Shown piece by piece: positions 7,361 through 17,577 of a DNA stretch of 64,000 bases. A program made the position numbers and the translations under genes. Under the pieces are notes generated by a model that worked only from the letters and a program-made list of their open reading frames with translations, searched no databases and was not told the DNA's origin. Each line of letters opens with the position of its first letter. Within the stretch, counting starts at the first letter, position 1. The DNA is from Burkholderiales bacterium (GTDB taxonomy: Bacteria; Pseudomonadota; Gammaproteobacteria; Burkholderiales; Usitatibacteraceae): NCBI GenBank assembly GCA_025359985.1, contig JANYDB010000113.1:1-64000 (forward strand). The letters run 5' to 3'.

Positions 7361-8272
7361 TTATGCAGATGCTTTCTGCACCGTTAAATCCAGTTGCGGA
7401 CGATTTTCTTGTTTGAGTGCGAACGGGTCGCGCGGATTTTGCAGGTGCTCAATATCTTCCAGGCGCATCTTCACCGTCGCCATAATTTTGGGATGCGTGA
7501 CGATGTAAAAGCGGTTTTCGCGAATCGCTTCAAACGTAATTTGCGCAACATCCGAGGCGGTCATTTTGCCAGAGCTGACTGCTTTGTGTGTCATCTTTTG
7601 CGCTACGACCATCGATTCTGTCGGGCTCGTTTCGTTTTGAAGTTCAGCAGGACGACTGCGATGTGAATTGCTGATTCCGGTCGGCACAAACGCCGGGCAC
7701 AGTACCGAACAGCCGATTTGTGACGTTACTGAATGCAAGTCATGAAATAGCGTCTCTGACAGCGATACCACGGCGTGTTTGGATAAATTATAGGCTCCCA
7801 TTAGCTGCGGCGAGAGTAAGCCTGCCATAGACGCGGTATTCACGATATAGCCCTCATAATCGGGCTCGCGCTCGGCTTGTTCAAGCATCAACGGAGTGAA
7901 AATGCGAACACCGTGAATAACGCCCCAAACATTAACGCCCAGCACCCATTCCCAATCTTTTACCGTGTTTTCCCAAATCAGCCCGCCTGATCCCACGCCT
8001 GCATTGTTAAACAGTAGATTGATGCCGCCAAACGCGCTGAGCGCCAATTGCGCCAGCGCTTCAACCTCTTCGCCTTTACTGACATCACAGCGCAACCCGA
8101 CTACATCTGCGCCCGTTGCGGCCAGTTCAGCAACGGTCGCATCCAGCGGTAACTGCTGCACATCTGCCAACACCAGCTTCATGCCCAATGCTGCGCCAGC
8201 GATGGCAAATTCTTTGCCGAAGCCACTCGCTGCACCGGTAATGACGGCCACTTTACCTTTGAAATTTTTCAA
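7361..8272 (-). CDS. Short-chain dehydrogenase/reductase
   Basis: A classical NAD(P)-dependent oxidoreductase. The Rossmann glycine motif is TGAASGFGKEFA (about 13-24), the NNAG motif is at ~90 (LLFNNAGVGSG), the catalytic serine lies in VNTASMAG and the Tyr-x3-Lys pair is YNLSKHA near 161. A long C-terminal tail (FYIVTHPKIMATVKMRLEDIEHL) is typical of SDRs that NCBI-type annotation simply calls SDR family oxidoreductases. Substrate is unknown. The gene stands alone between a shared terminator and a glycosyltransferase-like gene on the same strand, 52 bases away, so weak co-transcription is possible. Confidence 0.88.
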   Translation of the reverse strand: MKNFKGKVAVITGAASGFGKEFAIAGAALGMKLVLADVQQLPLDATVAELAATGADVVGLRCDVSKGEEVEALAQLALSAFGGINLLFNNAGVGSGGLIWENTVKDWEWVLGVNVWGVIHGVRIFTPLMLEQAEREPDYEGYIVNTASMAGLLSPQLMGAYNLSKHAVVSLSETLFHDLHSVTSQIGCSVLCPAFVPTGISNSHRSRPAELQNETSPTESMVVAQKMTHKAVSSGKMTASDVAQITFEAIRENRFYIVTHPKIMATVKMRLEDIEHLQNPRDPFALKQENRPQLDLTVQKASA

Positions 8273-8324
8273 CTTGAATCCTTCCGAGTCTCTGCTGGCA
8301 TAGGTTAGTTACGACCTGTCGTAT

Positions 8325-9239
8325 TCAGCCTATGCCATATTCATCATCAAGACGCCGCATGACTTCGTGCAGAATCGAGTCAGGTGACGTCGCGTTACCG
8401 CGGCCTGGCGATAAAGTGGCACGCGTAATGCCATGATAATGCTTTACGGTCGATGCGCATACATCCATACCAAAATCTGCGAATTTAAGTTTTTTTGAAT
8501 GCTGAAAATATTCATGCAGCTGTGCACCGGTATCGTATTCACGAAACGCGGGGCTTAATACCTGGCCATACGCATTGCCAGGTGTCGCAGCCTGCTGTCG
8601 AAAGCGCTGCAGCCATTTGAGCTCAAGATTTTTTATAATCGGCAAACGATGTCTTGCATAAAGCGCTTTGGACACCAACAAGCTGCCTGCAAACTCAAGA
8701 TAGTCGCGTGAGTGCATGAACGTAAGGCCCGCCGCCAGTGCAGCCCGTACCGGCGCTACATTCAAGCAGGTGAACGGTATCCACATACGTTCCATATAAA
8801 ACCCATTGGCCGATGCGGGCAGATGGTCGTCACGCCTCCCGCCATGTATTAATTCACCCGCATGCAAAAACCCTGCGCCGTAAGTTTCAGCAGCCGCCGC
8901 AGCGTGTATGAGGGTGGCGCTAATTTCAGACGATAGTATTTCGAGATCAGAATCAATCAGCAACACCTGGCCGGCCGGGATGTCCCGAAACAAGTTATCT
9001 AGTGTGATGCCATGGGCGCGCAAGGGCGCTTTTATTAAATCGAACTCATGCTTTTGCGATAGTTTGATAAACCAATCCCAGCTGCCGTCGGTTGATTCGC
9101 AATCGATAAAAAGAATCGGCACGCCCGCATGTCGCAGCGCACTCAGCAGCGCCAACGTGGTCACCCAGCGCGTATTGCAATTAATAATGACCGCACGAAC
9201 GGGAGTGTGCGCCAGTTCTGAAAAATAATTAACGATCAT
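8325..9239 (-). CDS. Glycosyltransferase-like protein (GT-A fold)
   Basis: The N-terminus VRAVIINCNTRWVTTLALLSAL and FIDCESTDGSWDWF resembles the nucleotide-binding start of family 2 glycosyltransferases. LLIDSDLEIL supplies the Asp-x-Asp metal motif near residue 96. The later part (MERMWIPFTCLNVAPVRAALAAG; MDVCASTVKHYHGITRATLSPGRG) is not one I can assign to a sub-family. ATG 9239 is the likely start; an in-frame TTG lies six bases upstream. The acceptor is unknown. It is next to fabI and an O-antigen-ligase-like gene, so a cell-surface glycan role is plausible. Confidence 0.6.
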   Translation of the reverse strand: MIVNYFSELAHTPVRAVIINCNTRWVTTLALLSALRHAGVPILFIDCESTDGSWDWFIKLSQKHEFDLIKAPLRAHGITLDNLFRDIPAGQVLLIDSDLEILSSEISATLIHAAAAAETYGAGFLHAGELIHGGRRDDHLPASANGFYMERMWIPFTCLNVAPVRAALAAGLTFMHSRDYLEFAGSLLVSKALYARHRLPIIKNLELKWLQRFRQQAATPGNAYGQVLSPAFREYDTGAQLHEYFQHSKKLKFADFGMDVCASTVKHYHGITRATLSPGRGNATSPDSILHEVMRRLDDEYGIG

Positions 9240-9352
9240 CAGCAAGCTTAAACAATACGGGTAACAGGTTTATTAAGGGCCAATGAAAGACTAACTTCAG
9301 CGGGCATATAGGACGCATTTACGTTCAAGTGGGCATGCTTGACGCGACCCAA

Positions 9353-10141
9353 TTACCCGCCAGGCATGCCTGACGCGATCACATTAAAGCCGCAATCCAC
9401 ATAGGTGATTTCACCGGTCACCGCACTGGCCAGATCACTCATCATGAAGGCCGCAACATTGCCGACTTCTTCCTGCGTGACATTGCGGCGCAGCGGTGCC
9501 TGCTGTTCAAAGAACGTCAGCATCTCGCGGAAACCGCTGATACCAGCTGCGGCCAAGGTTTTGATCGGACCTGCCGAAATGGCGTTGACACGAATGCCTT
9601 TTGGCCCGAGGCTCGCAGCCAGATAGCGAGTTACCGCTTCGAGGCTGGCTTTGGCCGCACCCATGGTGTTGTAGTTCGGCACCACGCGTTCAGCACCCAA
9701 GTAGGAGAGGGTGAGAATAGCGGCATGGCGGCCCTTCATCATCGGCAATGCGGCCTTGGCCATGGCCGCGAAGCTGTAGCTGGAAATATCATGTGCGGTA
9801 CGAAAGCCCTCACGCGACAGGCCCTCTAAAAAATCACCGGAGATAGCCTCACGCGGCGCATACGCAATCGCATGTACAAAGCCGTCCAGACCATCCCAGT
9901 GTTTGGCCAGTTCCTTGAAGCAATTTTCAATCTCTTCGTCTTTCGATACATCGCAAGGCAAAATAATTTTTCCGTCGAAGTCAGGGGCTAGACGTTCCAC
10001 CCGTTCGCGAATATTCTCGCCCGCGTAAGTAAAAGCCAATTCGGCCCCTTCGCGTTTCATGGCTTTGGCAACACCATAAGCAATGGAGCGGTTGGACAAC
10101 AAGCCTGTTACAAGAATTTTTTTGTTTGAAAGGAAACCCAC
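9353..10141 (-). CDS. fabI: Enoyl-[acyl-carrier-protein] reductase (NADH), FabI
   Basis: Catalyses the last reduction of each fatty-acid elongation cycle, enoyl-ACP to acyl-ACP. The N-terminus ([20 protein letters not shown]) is the FabI variant of the Rossmann glycine motif. Tyr147 ([11 protein letters not shown]), Tyr157 and Lys164 ([10 protein letters not shown]) match the E. coli catalytic residues Tyr146, Tyr156 and Lys163 shifted by one. [13 protein letters not shown] is the substrate-loop signature. Length 262 is standard. It is a stand-alone gene with no fatty-acid genes beside it. Confidence 0.96.
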   Translation of the reverse strand: MGFLSNKKILVTGLLSNRSIAYGVAKAMKREGAELAFTYAGENIRERVERLAPDFDGKIILPCDVSKDEEIENCFKELAKHWDGLDGFVHAIAYAPREAISGDFLEGLSREGFRTAHDISSYSFAAMAKAALPMMKGRHAAILTLSYLGAERVVPNYNTMGAAKASLEAVTRYLAASLGPKGIRVNAISAGPIKTLAAAGISGFREMLTFFEQQAPLRRNVTQEEVGNVAAFMMSDLASAVTGEITYVDCGFNVIASGMPGG

Positions 10142-10282
10142 GGTTCTGTATCCTTTTGCGTTTAATGATTAAAACAACTATTTGAGTAACGAAGTTTATC
10201 TCAACAGCGAGTCATTCCAGGTTTCCATTCATCGGCACATCATTTTGGTGCAAGATGCAGTTTTTTCATTAACCGCCATTTT

Positions 10283-11608
10283 ATGAAACCTAACCAAACT
10301 ATCTCCAACCGATGGCACCCCGCCGCCACCTACGCGGCGGCGCTATGTTTGCTGATTGCACCGTTTCGCGGCTCTACCGGTTGGCGGGCAGCATTGCTGA
10401 TACTGGCGGTGATATTTATGCTGATGGCTGCAAAATACCGTCGCCCTGCGCTATGGACGATGCCTGCGCATGCTTCCGTTTTTTACACTGTTAGCGCATG
10501 GGCTCTGGCGCTGCTAATGGGATGTTTAGCTTCGCCCGAGCAATGGCATCAATTAAATTCATGGAAGGGTGAGGTGCTTACGCCATTAATTGCGTTGCCG
10601 GTTTTTTTTGTGCTGACTAAAAATCATCGAGATGCTAGACGCTGGCTTCTTGTATTGGCGACAGGTCTCATCGGCTTGACGAGCCTGACGATTTTGAATC
10701 AGTTTGATCCAGTAGATGCGATGACCATGCCTGCATTTGGCGGCAATGGCCCTTACTCAACCTGGCTGGTTACGTTGTGTCCGTTATTGGTATTGGCATG
10801 GAGGCTTAGCCCAACACGCGATGATGTGCGGAATAAGGCCGGTGACGCGATGTCAGATACGACACTTCAGTTAACGCGTAAAATCCAAGCGTGTGTGCTG
10901 GCGGCTGTAGTATTGATTTTAGTCTCCGCCTATCTCACCGCCAATCGCGCCATCTGGGTTTGTTTTGCGCTGATGCTATTGGTGTACGCGGGGCTATCGA
11001 TCATGCTGGCCGGGTCGCAACGACGCTACGTCGGGCAATGGGCAGCGCTGGCATTGGTGGGCAGCATGGTGTTTATCGGCCTTTTTATTGCGGCTACCGA
11101 GCAACGTTTTAACGGCAAACCGCCTGGCGGCGGTGGCACTATCGAAATGGTAACGCACGATAATCGTGGCGCGATCTGGCGTGAAGCCATCGCGCTCATT
11201 GCTGAAAAGCCTTTTACCGGCTATGGCTATGGCCGTGATGTTTTGGAAAAAACCATGAGCGAGCGATTCACCGAGCCGCTCGATAAAGCGCTGTTTATTC
11301 AGGGCCACAATCTCGTGCTGAACCAGGTTTTGCAGATTGGCGTAGTCGGAGCAGTACTCATACTTGCCGTGTTTATGAGCTTGATTCACGCCTTCAGCAA
11401 TATGCTGCGCGGCCCTGCTTTAGCCCGAACCGCCGGGCTGTGCGGGCTGATACTGGTGGTGGGCGTATTTACCCGCAATATGGTCGATGATTTTTTCATT
11501 CGTCAGAACGCCATTTTATTTTGGGCCATTGTCGGTATGTTGTTAGGATTAGGTTTGAAACTGGATAAAAACCAGGTCAAACTCAACAGCACAGATAAAT
11601 CTGCCTGA
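10283..11608 (+). CDS. O-antigen ligase / polymerase-like membrane protein
   Basis: A 441-residue multi-spanning membrane protein with roughly ten to twelve hydrophobic segments. A large periplasmic loop contains NRGAIWREAIALIAEKPFTGYGYG and a later GHNLVLNQVLQIGVVGAVLIL. These are hallmarks of the Wzy_C/WaaL family, which joins or polymerises lipid-linked glycans on the periplasmic face. The loop Arg (NRGAIWREA) and the His of GHN are positions conserved in this family. No LPS-core or O-unit genes are adjacent apart from the 8325 glycosyltransferase-like gene. Whether it ligates O-antigen, polymerises another glycan or glycosylates protein cannot be told. Confidence 0.78.
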   Translation: MKPNQTISNRWHPAATYAAALCLLIAPFRGSTGWRAALLILAVIFMLMAAKYRRPALWTMPAHASVFYTVSAWALALLMGCLASPEQWHQLNSWKGEVLTPLIALPVFFVLTKNHRDARRWLLVLATGLIGLTSLTILNQFDPVDAMTMPAFGGNGPYSTWLVTLCPLLVLAWRLSPTRDDVRNKAGDAMSDTTLQLTRKIQACVLAAVVLILVSAYLTANRAIWVCFALMLLVYAGLSIMLAGSQRRYVGQWAALALVGSMVFIGLFIAATEQRFNGKPPGGGGTIEMVTHDNRGAIWREAIALIAEKPFTGYGYGRDVLEKTMSERFTEPLDKALFIQGHNLVLNQVLQIGVVGAVLILAVFMSLIHAFSNMLRGPALARTAGLCGLILVVGVFTRNMVDDFFIRQNAILFWAIVGMLLGLGLKLDKNQVKLNSTDKSA

Positions 11609-11862
11609 TCGGCAGCGTTTGAAAAAACATCAAGCTCAAGACGGGGCGCGCCGTTTGAAGCAAAAATAGCTGAAACGGCAAACCAGACGGGCACTTTAAT
11701 TATTTTTTAACCGCTTTTTTGCTGGCCGTGACGGTGGTTATTGATACTTGAAAACAAGCATCGTTGATTGCGGCAGTCGGACTATTTTTCCGTTATAGTT
11801 AGCGCGTTTTTACATTGCCAAGTGATGAAAAGTAGACAAATTTTAGGGCGGGAAAATTTTAT

Positions 11863-13752
11863 ATGCGTTTGACCGTACGGTTTTTGGCTTTGATGATGCA
11901 CTCTACGATGGCAGCCATGGTGACAACCGCGCTGGTATTCATTTCATTTATGGGACTTGGCAATGCTCAAGCGAATGCTGCCGCAGCGGTAACCCCCACC
12001 GCGTATTCACCCGATAAAAATAAAGTTCTGCGCTACGCTTTCGAGATCTCCGAGACAGGGATGGACCCGCACCGCGTCAGTGATGTTTATTCCACGATGG
12101 CCCATAACGCTATTTTTGATTCGCCATTGCATTACGATTATTTAGCGAGGCCGCTCAAGGTAAAAGCCAACACACTCGCCGCATTGCCGGATATTTCGAG
12201 CGACTTTAAGATTTTTACGTTTCATGTCAAGCCCGGCATTTACTTTGCGCCGCACGAAGTTTTCAAAGACAAAAAACGTGAGCTGACTGCAGAAGATTAT
12301 GTCTACTCCATCAAGCGCGTACTCGATCCGGCTCATTCGGCTTCGCTGATTTCGGAATTTGAAGGTAATGTGGTTGGCGTTGATGAAGCCATTGCTGCCG
12401 CGCGCAAAAGTGGCAAGTTTAATTACGACCGCGAGATCGAAGGTCTGCGCACCCTGGACAGGTACACTTTCCAAATCAAGCTGGTTAAATCAAAGCCGAT
12501 TTTTATTTATGTGCTGACCGACTGCCGCGCCAGTTGTGCGATGGCGCGCGAGGTCGTTGAGTTTTACGGGAAAGATATTGTTTCGCATCCGGTCGGCACC
12601 GGGCCCTATCAATTGGTGGCGTGGAAACGCTCATCCAAAATGGTATTTGAGCCTAACCCAAATTTTCGTGAAGAATATTTTGATGGCGAGCCTGCGCCCG
12701 GCGACAAGGAAGCAGAAGCGGTTTTGAAAATGCACAAAGGCAAGCGCATGCCGATGATCTATCGGATTGAAGTCAGCATTATTGAAGAAATGCAGCCGCG
12801 CTGGATTTCTTTTCTGAGCGGCGGCCAGGATTTGATGTGGCGCCTGCCTGAAGAATTTTCCACCATGGCGGTGCCTGGCAACAAGATTGCGCCTAATCTG
12901 GCCAAGCAGGAAATCCGATTCGCACAGGTGCCGAACCTCGATCTCAACTATATGTTCTTCAATATGAAAGATCCGGTGGTAGGTGGTTATACGCCCGAAA
13001 AAATTGCGTTGCGACGAGCGATTTCGCTTGGCTACCAAACCGATGACGAGATTCGAGTGGTGCGCAAATTTCAGGCGGTGCCAGCCCACACACCCTATGC
13101 ACCGGGCGTGGCGGGCTACGATGCAAATTTTAAAACCAGTGCTAACGAATACAGCCCCGCCAAGGCGAATGCGCTGCTTGATATGTTCGGCTATAACCGT
13201 GGCACCGATGGCTGGCGTACATTGCCAAATGGCACGCCACTGATATTGAAAAGCAACTCAACCCCGACTGATCGCGATAAGCAGATTGATGAAGTGTGGA
13301 AGCGCTCTATGGACGATATTGGCCTGCGCATTGAATTCAATAAAGCCAAATGGCCCGATTTATTAAAGGCATCAGACGCGGGCAAATTAATGATGTGGTC
13401 ATTAGGCGGCTCGGCCACTACACCCGATGCCGAAACCTGGTTGCAATCATTATATGGCCCCAATGAGGGGTTCAAAGGTAATCGCGCAAACTTCAAACTC
13501 AAGGAATATGACGACGCCTATGAGGCCGCCGAAGTCATGGCGGATAGTCCCGAGCGCACCTTGCTTTACCAGAAAATGGCCAAGCTGATGGTGGCTTACG
13601 CGCCTTGGAAAATCAACATTCATCGCATCTCCACCGATTTGTGGTTTCCGTATGTAAAGGGGTTTCGACGACCTTTGGTGCAGAGCCAAAGCTGGTGGAA
13701 ATATGTGGATATTGATCTCGCCAAACGAAAAGAGTTTGAGGCAAAAAATTGA
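11863..13752 (+). CDS. ABC transporter substrate-binding protein 1 (oligopeptide type)
   Basis: A 629-residue periplasmic SBP_bac_5 family protein. A long signal peptide (hydrophobic around 8-35, cleavage near GNAQANAAA) precedes the mature protein. Family landmarks are FEISETGMDPHRVSD, ELTAEDYVYSIKRVLDP, HPVGTGPYQLVAWKRSSKM, YMFFNMKDPVVGGYTPEKIALRRAISLGY and YQKMAKLMVAYAPWKINIHR. The two following genes encode paralogues with the same landmarks. The stop codon overlaps the TTG start of the next gene (TTGA), so translation is probably coupled. It is the first gene of the importer operon. Ligand is unknown; peptides are likely for the family. Confidence 0.88.
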   Translation: MRLTVRFLALMMHSTMAAMVTTALVFISFMGLGNAQANAAAAVTPTAYSPDKNKVLRYAFEISETGMDPHRVSDVYSTMAHNAIFDSPLHYDYLARPLKVKANTLAALPDISSDFKIFTFHVKPGIYFAPHEVFKDKKRELTAEDYVYSIKRVLDPAHSASLISEFEGNVVGVDEAIAAARKSGKFNYDREIEGLRTLDRYTFQIKLVKSKPIFIYVLTDCRASCAMAREVVEFYGKDIVSHPVGTGPYQLVAWKRSSKMVFEPNPNFREEYFDGEPAPGDKEAEAVLKMHKGKRMPMIYRIEVSIIEEMQPRWISFLSGGQDLMWRLPEEFSTMAVPGNKIAPNLAKQEIRFAQVPNLDLNYMFFNMKDPVVGGYTPEKIALRRAISLGYQTDDEIRVVRKFQAVPAHTPYAPGVAGYDANFKTSANEYSPAKANALLDMFGYNRGTDGWRTLPNGTPLILKSNSTPTDRDKQIDEVWKRSMDDIGLRIEFNKAKWPDLLKASDAGKLMMWSLGGSATTPDAETWLQSLYGPNEGFKGNRANFKLKEYDDAYEAAEVMADSPERTLLYQKMAKLMVAYAPWKINIHRISTDLWFPYVKGFRRPLVQSQSWWKYVDIDLAKRKEFEAKN

Positions 13753-15548
13753 GCGCGCGTTTTTTTAGCGCGGTCTTACTTTATGCCATAGCTTTTGCCT
13801 GCACCGCGCCAGCTACCTTGGCAGCGGAAGCACCGAAAAAAGTTTTTCGCAGCGTTTTTCTGATAGCGGAAACCGAATTCGATCCCGCCAAAATTTCAGA
13901 TCTGTACTCCAACGCTGTCATTGAGGAGATACTTGAGTCTCCGCTTACCTACGACATGCTCGCGCGGCCCGCGCGGCTCAAGCCGCAGACGCTGATAGCC
14001 ATGCCAGCGATTACTGAAGGCGGCAAGGTTTACACCTTGAAATTAAAGCCAGGAATTATTTTTGCGGATGATCCGGCGTTCAATGGCAAGCGGCGCGAGC
14101 TTACCGCGCAGGACTATGTGTATTCATGGATGCGTCTGCTCGATCCCAAACTTAAATCGCCCAACACCTGGCTGCTCACCGGCAAAATTGTGGGCCTGGA
14201 TGCGATCGTGGCGGCGGCTAAAACCAGCGGCAGCTTTGATTACGATGCGAAAGTTGCAGGGCTTGAGGTGCTCGATGCGCATACGTTGCGCATCACGTTG
14301 ACCAAGCCTGACTTCAATTTTATCTATATTTTGGCCATGGCAACGACCGGCGCCGTGGCTCGGGAAGTGGTCGAAAAATACGGCGCTCAAGTGGGCGCCC
14401 ATCCGGTGGGTACGGGTGCTTTTCTACTCAAGGAATGGCGGCGCTCGTCCAAAATTGTGTTGGAAAAAAACCCGAACTTTCGGGAAGAATTCTATGACGC
14501 TGATCCTGGCAATGATCCGGTTTCCCAAAAGTTGGCCGCGCAAATGAAGGGTAAGCGTTTGCCGCAGTTGGATCGCGTCGAAATTTCCATTATTGAAGAA
14601 TCACAGCCGCGTTGGTTAGCGTTTTTAAGCGGTGAACTGGACACCGTCAAACTGCCTTATGAATTCAACAGCATGGCGGTGCCAGGCGGAAAAATCGCAC
14701 CGAATTTGGCTAAGCTGGGCATGACCGCGACCCACGAGATCGAAGCGGTGGTGACCTATACCTACTTCAACATGAAAGACCCGATTGTGGGCGGCTACAC
14801 CCCGGACAAGGTTGCATTGCGTCGCGCGATTTCACTGGGCTACGATACTGATGCAGAAATTAATATTATCCGTAATGGCAACGCGATCAAGGCCGAGTCG
14901 CCAATTCCGCCCGGCGTACTGGGCTACGACCCCCACTTCACACTCGGCAAAACCTATGATCCCGCGCGCGCTAAAGCGCTGCTCGATACTTATGGTTATA
15001 TCGACCGGGATGGTGACGGCTATCGTGAAATGCCTGATGGCAAGCCGTTGATATTTGTCTTTGCCTCGACTCCTGTACAGCTCGATAAAATGTTCCTTGA
15101 ATTATGGAAAAAAAATATGGATGCCATCGGCATTCGTATCAGTCCCCTCATTGAAAAATGGCCCGATCTCAGAAAAAAATCAAAGTTGGGCCAATTACAA
15201 ACATGGGCCTTGGCCTGGGGTGCCGATTATCCTGATGGCGAAAATTTTTTGCAGTTGTTATACGGCCCCAATTCGGGATCATCCAACGATGGCAATTTTA
15301 GTTTGCCCGCATTTGATAAGCTCTACGAAGAGGCTGCCGCCATCCCCGCTGGCCCGGAACGCACCAAAATTTATCAGCAGATGGCCAAACTGATCGCAGC
15401 TTACGCACCCTGGAAACTCAATACACATCGCACCTTCGACACCTTCAACCAACCGTGGGTATTAGGTTTTCGCAAACATCAAATCATGCATGACACCTAT
15501 AAATTTATTGATATTGATCTTGATATAAAAGCGCAGGCAGGTTATTAA
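13749..15548 (+). CDS. ABC transporter substrate-binding protein 2
   Basis: A 599-residue paralogue of the preceding protein. It has a signal peptide (FFSAVLLYAIAFACTAPATLAAEA) and the same SBP_bac_5 blocks: ELTAQDYVYSWMRLLDP, HPVGTGAFLLKEWRRSSKI, YFNMKDPIVGGYTPDKVALRRAISLGYDTD and YQQMAKLIAAYAPWKLNTHR. The start is TTG 13749, which overlaps the upstream stop; no ATG lies near the signal peptide. DRDGDGYREMPDGKPLIF contains a DxDxDG-like turn that is also in paralogue 3 but replaced by NRGTDGWRTLPNG in paralogue 1. The three probably differ in ligand. Confidence 0.88.
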   Translation: MSARFFSAVLLYAIAFACTAPATLAAEAPKKVFRSVFLIAETEFDPAKISDLYSNAVIEEILESPLTYDMLARPARLKPQTLIAMPAITEGGKVYTLKLKPGIIFADDPAFNGKRRELTAQDYVYSWMRLLDPKLKSPNTWLLTGKIVGLDAIVAAAKTSGSFDYDAKVAGLEVLDAHTLRITLTKPDFNFIYILAMATTGAVAREVVEKYGAQVGAHPVGTGAFLLKEWRRSSKIVLEKNPNFREEFYDADPGNDPVSQKLAAQMKGKRLPQLDRVEISIIEESQPRWLAFLSGELDTVKLPYEFNSMAVPGGKIAPNLAKLGMTATHEIEAVVTYTYFNMKDPIVGGYTPDKVALRRAISLGYDTDAEINIIRNGNAIKAESPIPPGVLGYDPHFTLGKTYDPARAKALLDTYGYIDRDGDGYREMPDGKPLIFVFASTPVQLDKMFLELWKKNMDAIGIRISPLIEKWPDLRKKSKLGQLQTWALAWGADYPDGENFLQLLYGPNSGSSNDGNFSLPAFDKLYEEAAAIPAGPERTKIYQQMAKLIAAYAPWKLNTHRTFDTFNQPWVLGFRKHQIMHDTYKFIDIDLDIKAQAGY

Positions 15549-15677
15549 AATAGTATCAAACACCAGCAATAGCGGGATTTTTCAGCCATAAATGCTCTGA
15601 ACTCCTCTCCAATGCTGGAGTTTGTAAAAATATATTCACATGTTTTAACCCGGAACTGAGATGAAAAATTGGGAAAT

Positions 15678-17516
15678 ATGCATCGCATGATTTTGCAAAA
15701 ACTGAATATTGCGGTGATGGCGAGAGTCGCCATTGCATTGTTTTTGGCCACAGTATTGGCACAGCATGTTGCGGTCGCGGCCGAGAAAAAAGTCCTTAAG
15801 ATCGCTTTCCGCGCGGCCGAAACCGGCTTTGATCCACAGCGTATCGAAGACCGTTATTCAGTTGGCATCTGCGAGAATTTTTTTGATTCGCTGCTGACTT
15901 ACGATTGGCTGGCGCTGCCGGTCAAACTGGTTCCGCAAATAGTCGATAAGGTTCCGGAAGGCGAGGAGGGCGGCACCCGATTCACGTTCCATCTCAAGCC
16001 GGGAATTTTCTTTGCCGATGATCCCGCGTTCAACGGCAAGCGGCGCGAGCTGGTAGCCAAAGATATGGAATACGCGATCAAGCGGTTCCGCGATCCCGTC
16101 AACCGAAGTCCGTATTCATGGCTGTTCGAAGACAAGATTGTGGGCTTTGATGAATTCGTTGACGCGGCAAAAAAGAACGATAAGTACGACTACGACAAAC
16201 CCATCGAAGGCATTCAGGTACTCGATAAATATACGATCTCATTCAAGCTGCGCGCGCCGGATTACAATTTTTTATATTTTTTTGCGATGCCGATTGTGGT
16301 GCCGGTCGCCCGCGAGGTGATCGAAACCTATGCCGCTGACACGATGGCGCATCCAGTCGGCACCGGGCCGTACATTTTGAAGGAATGGGTACGTCGCTCA
16401 AAAATTGTGCTCGAGCGTAATCCCGGCTATCGCGGCCATGTTCTCAATACTCAATATGCAAATCCTGATGATCCCTGGGACAACGACGCCGTCAAGGCGC
16501 TGACGGGCAAACGATTGCCGCTGATTGATCGAATTGAAATCTCACCAATTGAAGAAGAACAGCCGCGCTTCCTTGCCTTTATGAATAGGGAACATGATTA
16601 CATTGAGGAAACGCCGTTCGCCTTTATCAGCCAGCTATTGCCGCTGGGTAAACTAGCACCGGCGATGCTGAAACGTCAGGTACGTGTGCAAAGAACCGAA
16701 GAGCCTGAAATCACCTGGGATGCGTTCAATATGGACGATCCGATTGTCGGCGGTTACAAGCCCGAAAATGTGGCTTTTAGACGCGCTTTAATACTGGCGC
16801 ATGATCGCTCGCAGGAGGTCAATATTATTCGTCGCGGCCAAGCCAGCGCCACCATGAGCCCGATCCCGCCGGGCGTGGTGGGCTACGATCCCAACTTTAA
16901 GGCTGAAGATCAGGAATACAATTTGCCGCGCGCCAAGGCGCTACTGGATATGTTTGGCTATGTCGACAAGGATGGTGATGGCTGGCGTGATATGCCGGAT
17001 GGGCGGCCCATTATTTTGCAGTTTAAATATCGTGCGAATGAACAGGAAGGGCGCCAGATTGCTGAGCTTTGGGTGAAGTGTATGAGCGCGATCGGAATTC
17101 GTATGACCACCGTTGCTGTGCAGTTTGCGGACCTGCTTAAGGATCGCAAAGTCGGCAAATTCCAGATGTCGAACCTGGCGTGGATTGCGGATTATCCAGA
17201 TGGGCAAAATTTTCTGCAGCTGCTGTACGGCCCCAACACCAATATTTCAAACGATGCGCGTTTTAAGTTACCTGAATACGACCGTTTATACTCGGCTGCG
17301 CTTAAACTACCGGACGGGCCTGAGCGCAGCAAGCTGTATCGTGAAATGAATCGCCTCATCGTCGCATATGCACCGTGGCGTTTGGGAGTCAATCGTACTT
17401 TCAGTCAATTCATCAACCCGTGGGTGCTGGGCTATAAAAAACATCCGATCTTATACACCGCGTTCAAATATCTGGATATCGATGTGCCCGCCCAACAAGC
17501 GAGCCTTGAACAATAA
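15678..17516 (+). CDS. ABC transporter substrate-binding protein 3
   Basis: The third SBP_bac_5 paralogue, about 612 residues. A signal peptide (VAIALFLATVLAQHVAVAAEKK) is followed by the shared landmarks ELVAKDMEYAIKRFRDP, HPVGTGPYILKEWVRRSKI, FNMDDPIVGGYKPENVAFRRALILAHD and YREMNRLIVAYAPWRLGVNR. It carries VDKDGDGWRDMPDGRPI. ATG 15678 is preferred over TTG 15669; a nearby GGGA is the only ribosome-site-like sequence. A 120-base gap with a small hairpin (AACTCC 15600-15605, GGAGTT 15617-15622) separates it from gene 2. It is followed after 61 bases by the permease genes. Confidence 0.88.
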   Translation: MHRMILQKLNIAVMARVAIALFLATVLAQHVAVAAEKKVLKIAFRAAETGFDPQRIEDRYSVGICENFFDSLLTYDWLALPVKLVPQIVDKVPEGEEGGTRFTFHLKPGIFFADDPAFNGKRRELVAKDMEYAIKRFRDPVNRSPYSWLFEDKIVGFDEFVDAAKKNDKYDYDKPIEGIQVLDKYTISFKLRAPDYNFLYFFAMPIVVPVAREVIETYAADTMAHPVGTGPYILKEWVRRSKIVLERNPGYRGHVLNTQYANPDDPWDNDAVKALTGKRLPLIDRIEISPIEEEQPRFLAFMNREHDYIEETPFAFISQLLPLGKLAPAMLKRQVRVQRTEEPEITWDAFNMDDPIVGGYKPENVAFRRALILAHDRSQEVNIIRRGQASATMSPIPPGVVGYDPNFKAEDQEYNLPRAKALLDMFGYVDKDGDGWRDMPDGRPIILQFKYRANEQEGRQIAELWVKCMSAIGIRMTTVAVQFADLLKDRKVGKFQMSNLAWIADYPDGQNFLQLLYGPNTNISNDARFKLPEYDRLYSAALKLPDGPERSKLYREMNRLIVAYAPWRLGVNRTFSQFINPWVLGYKKHPILYTAFKYLDIDVPAQQASLEQ

Positions 17517-17577
17517 TTTTTTGTAATTATCTTTTTTATCATTAGCATTTCGTAATCAGCATACTTGGGGAGATTTG

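Noticed and set aside
11650-11679. Hairpin GCCGTTT/AAACGGC after the O-antigen-ligase-like gene
   Set aside because: It has no T tract on either strand and an interrupted stem, so I did not call a terminator.
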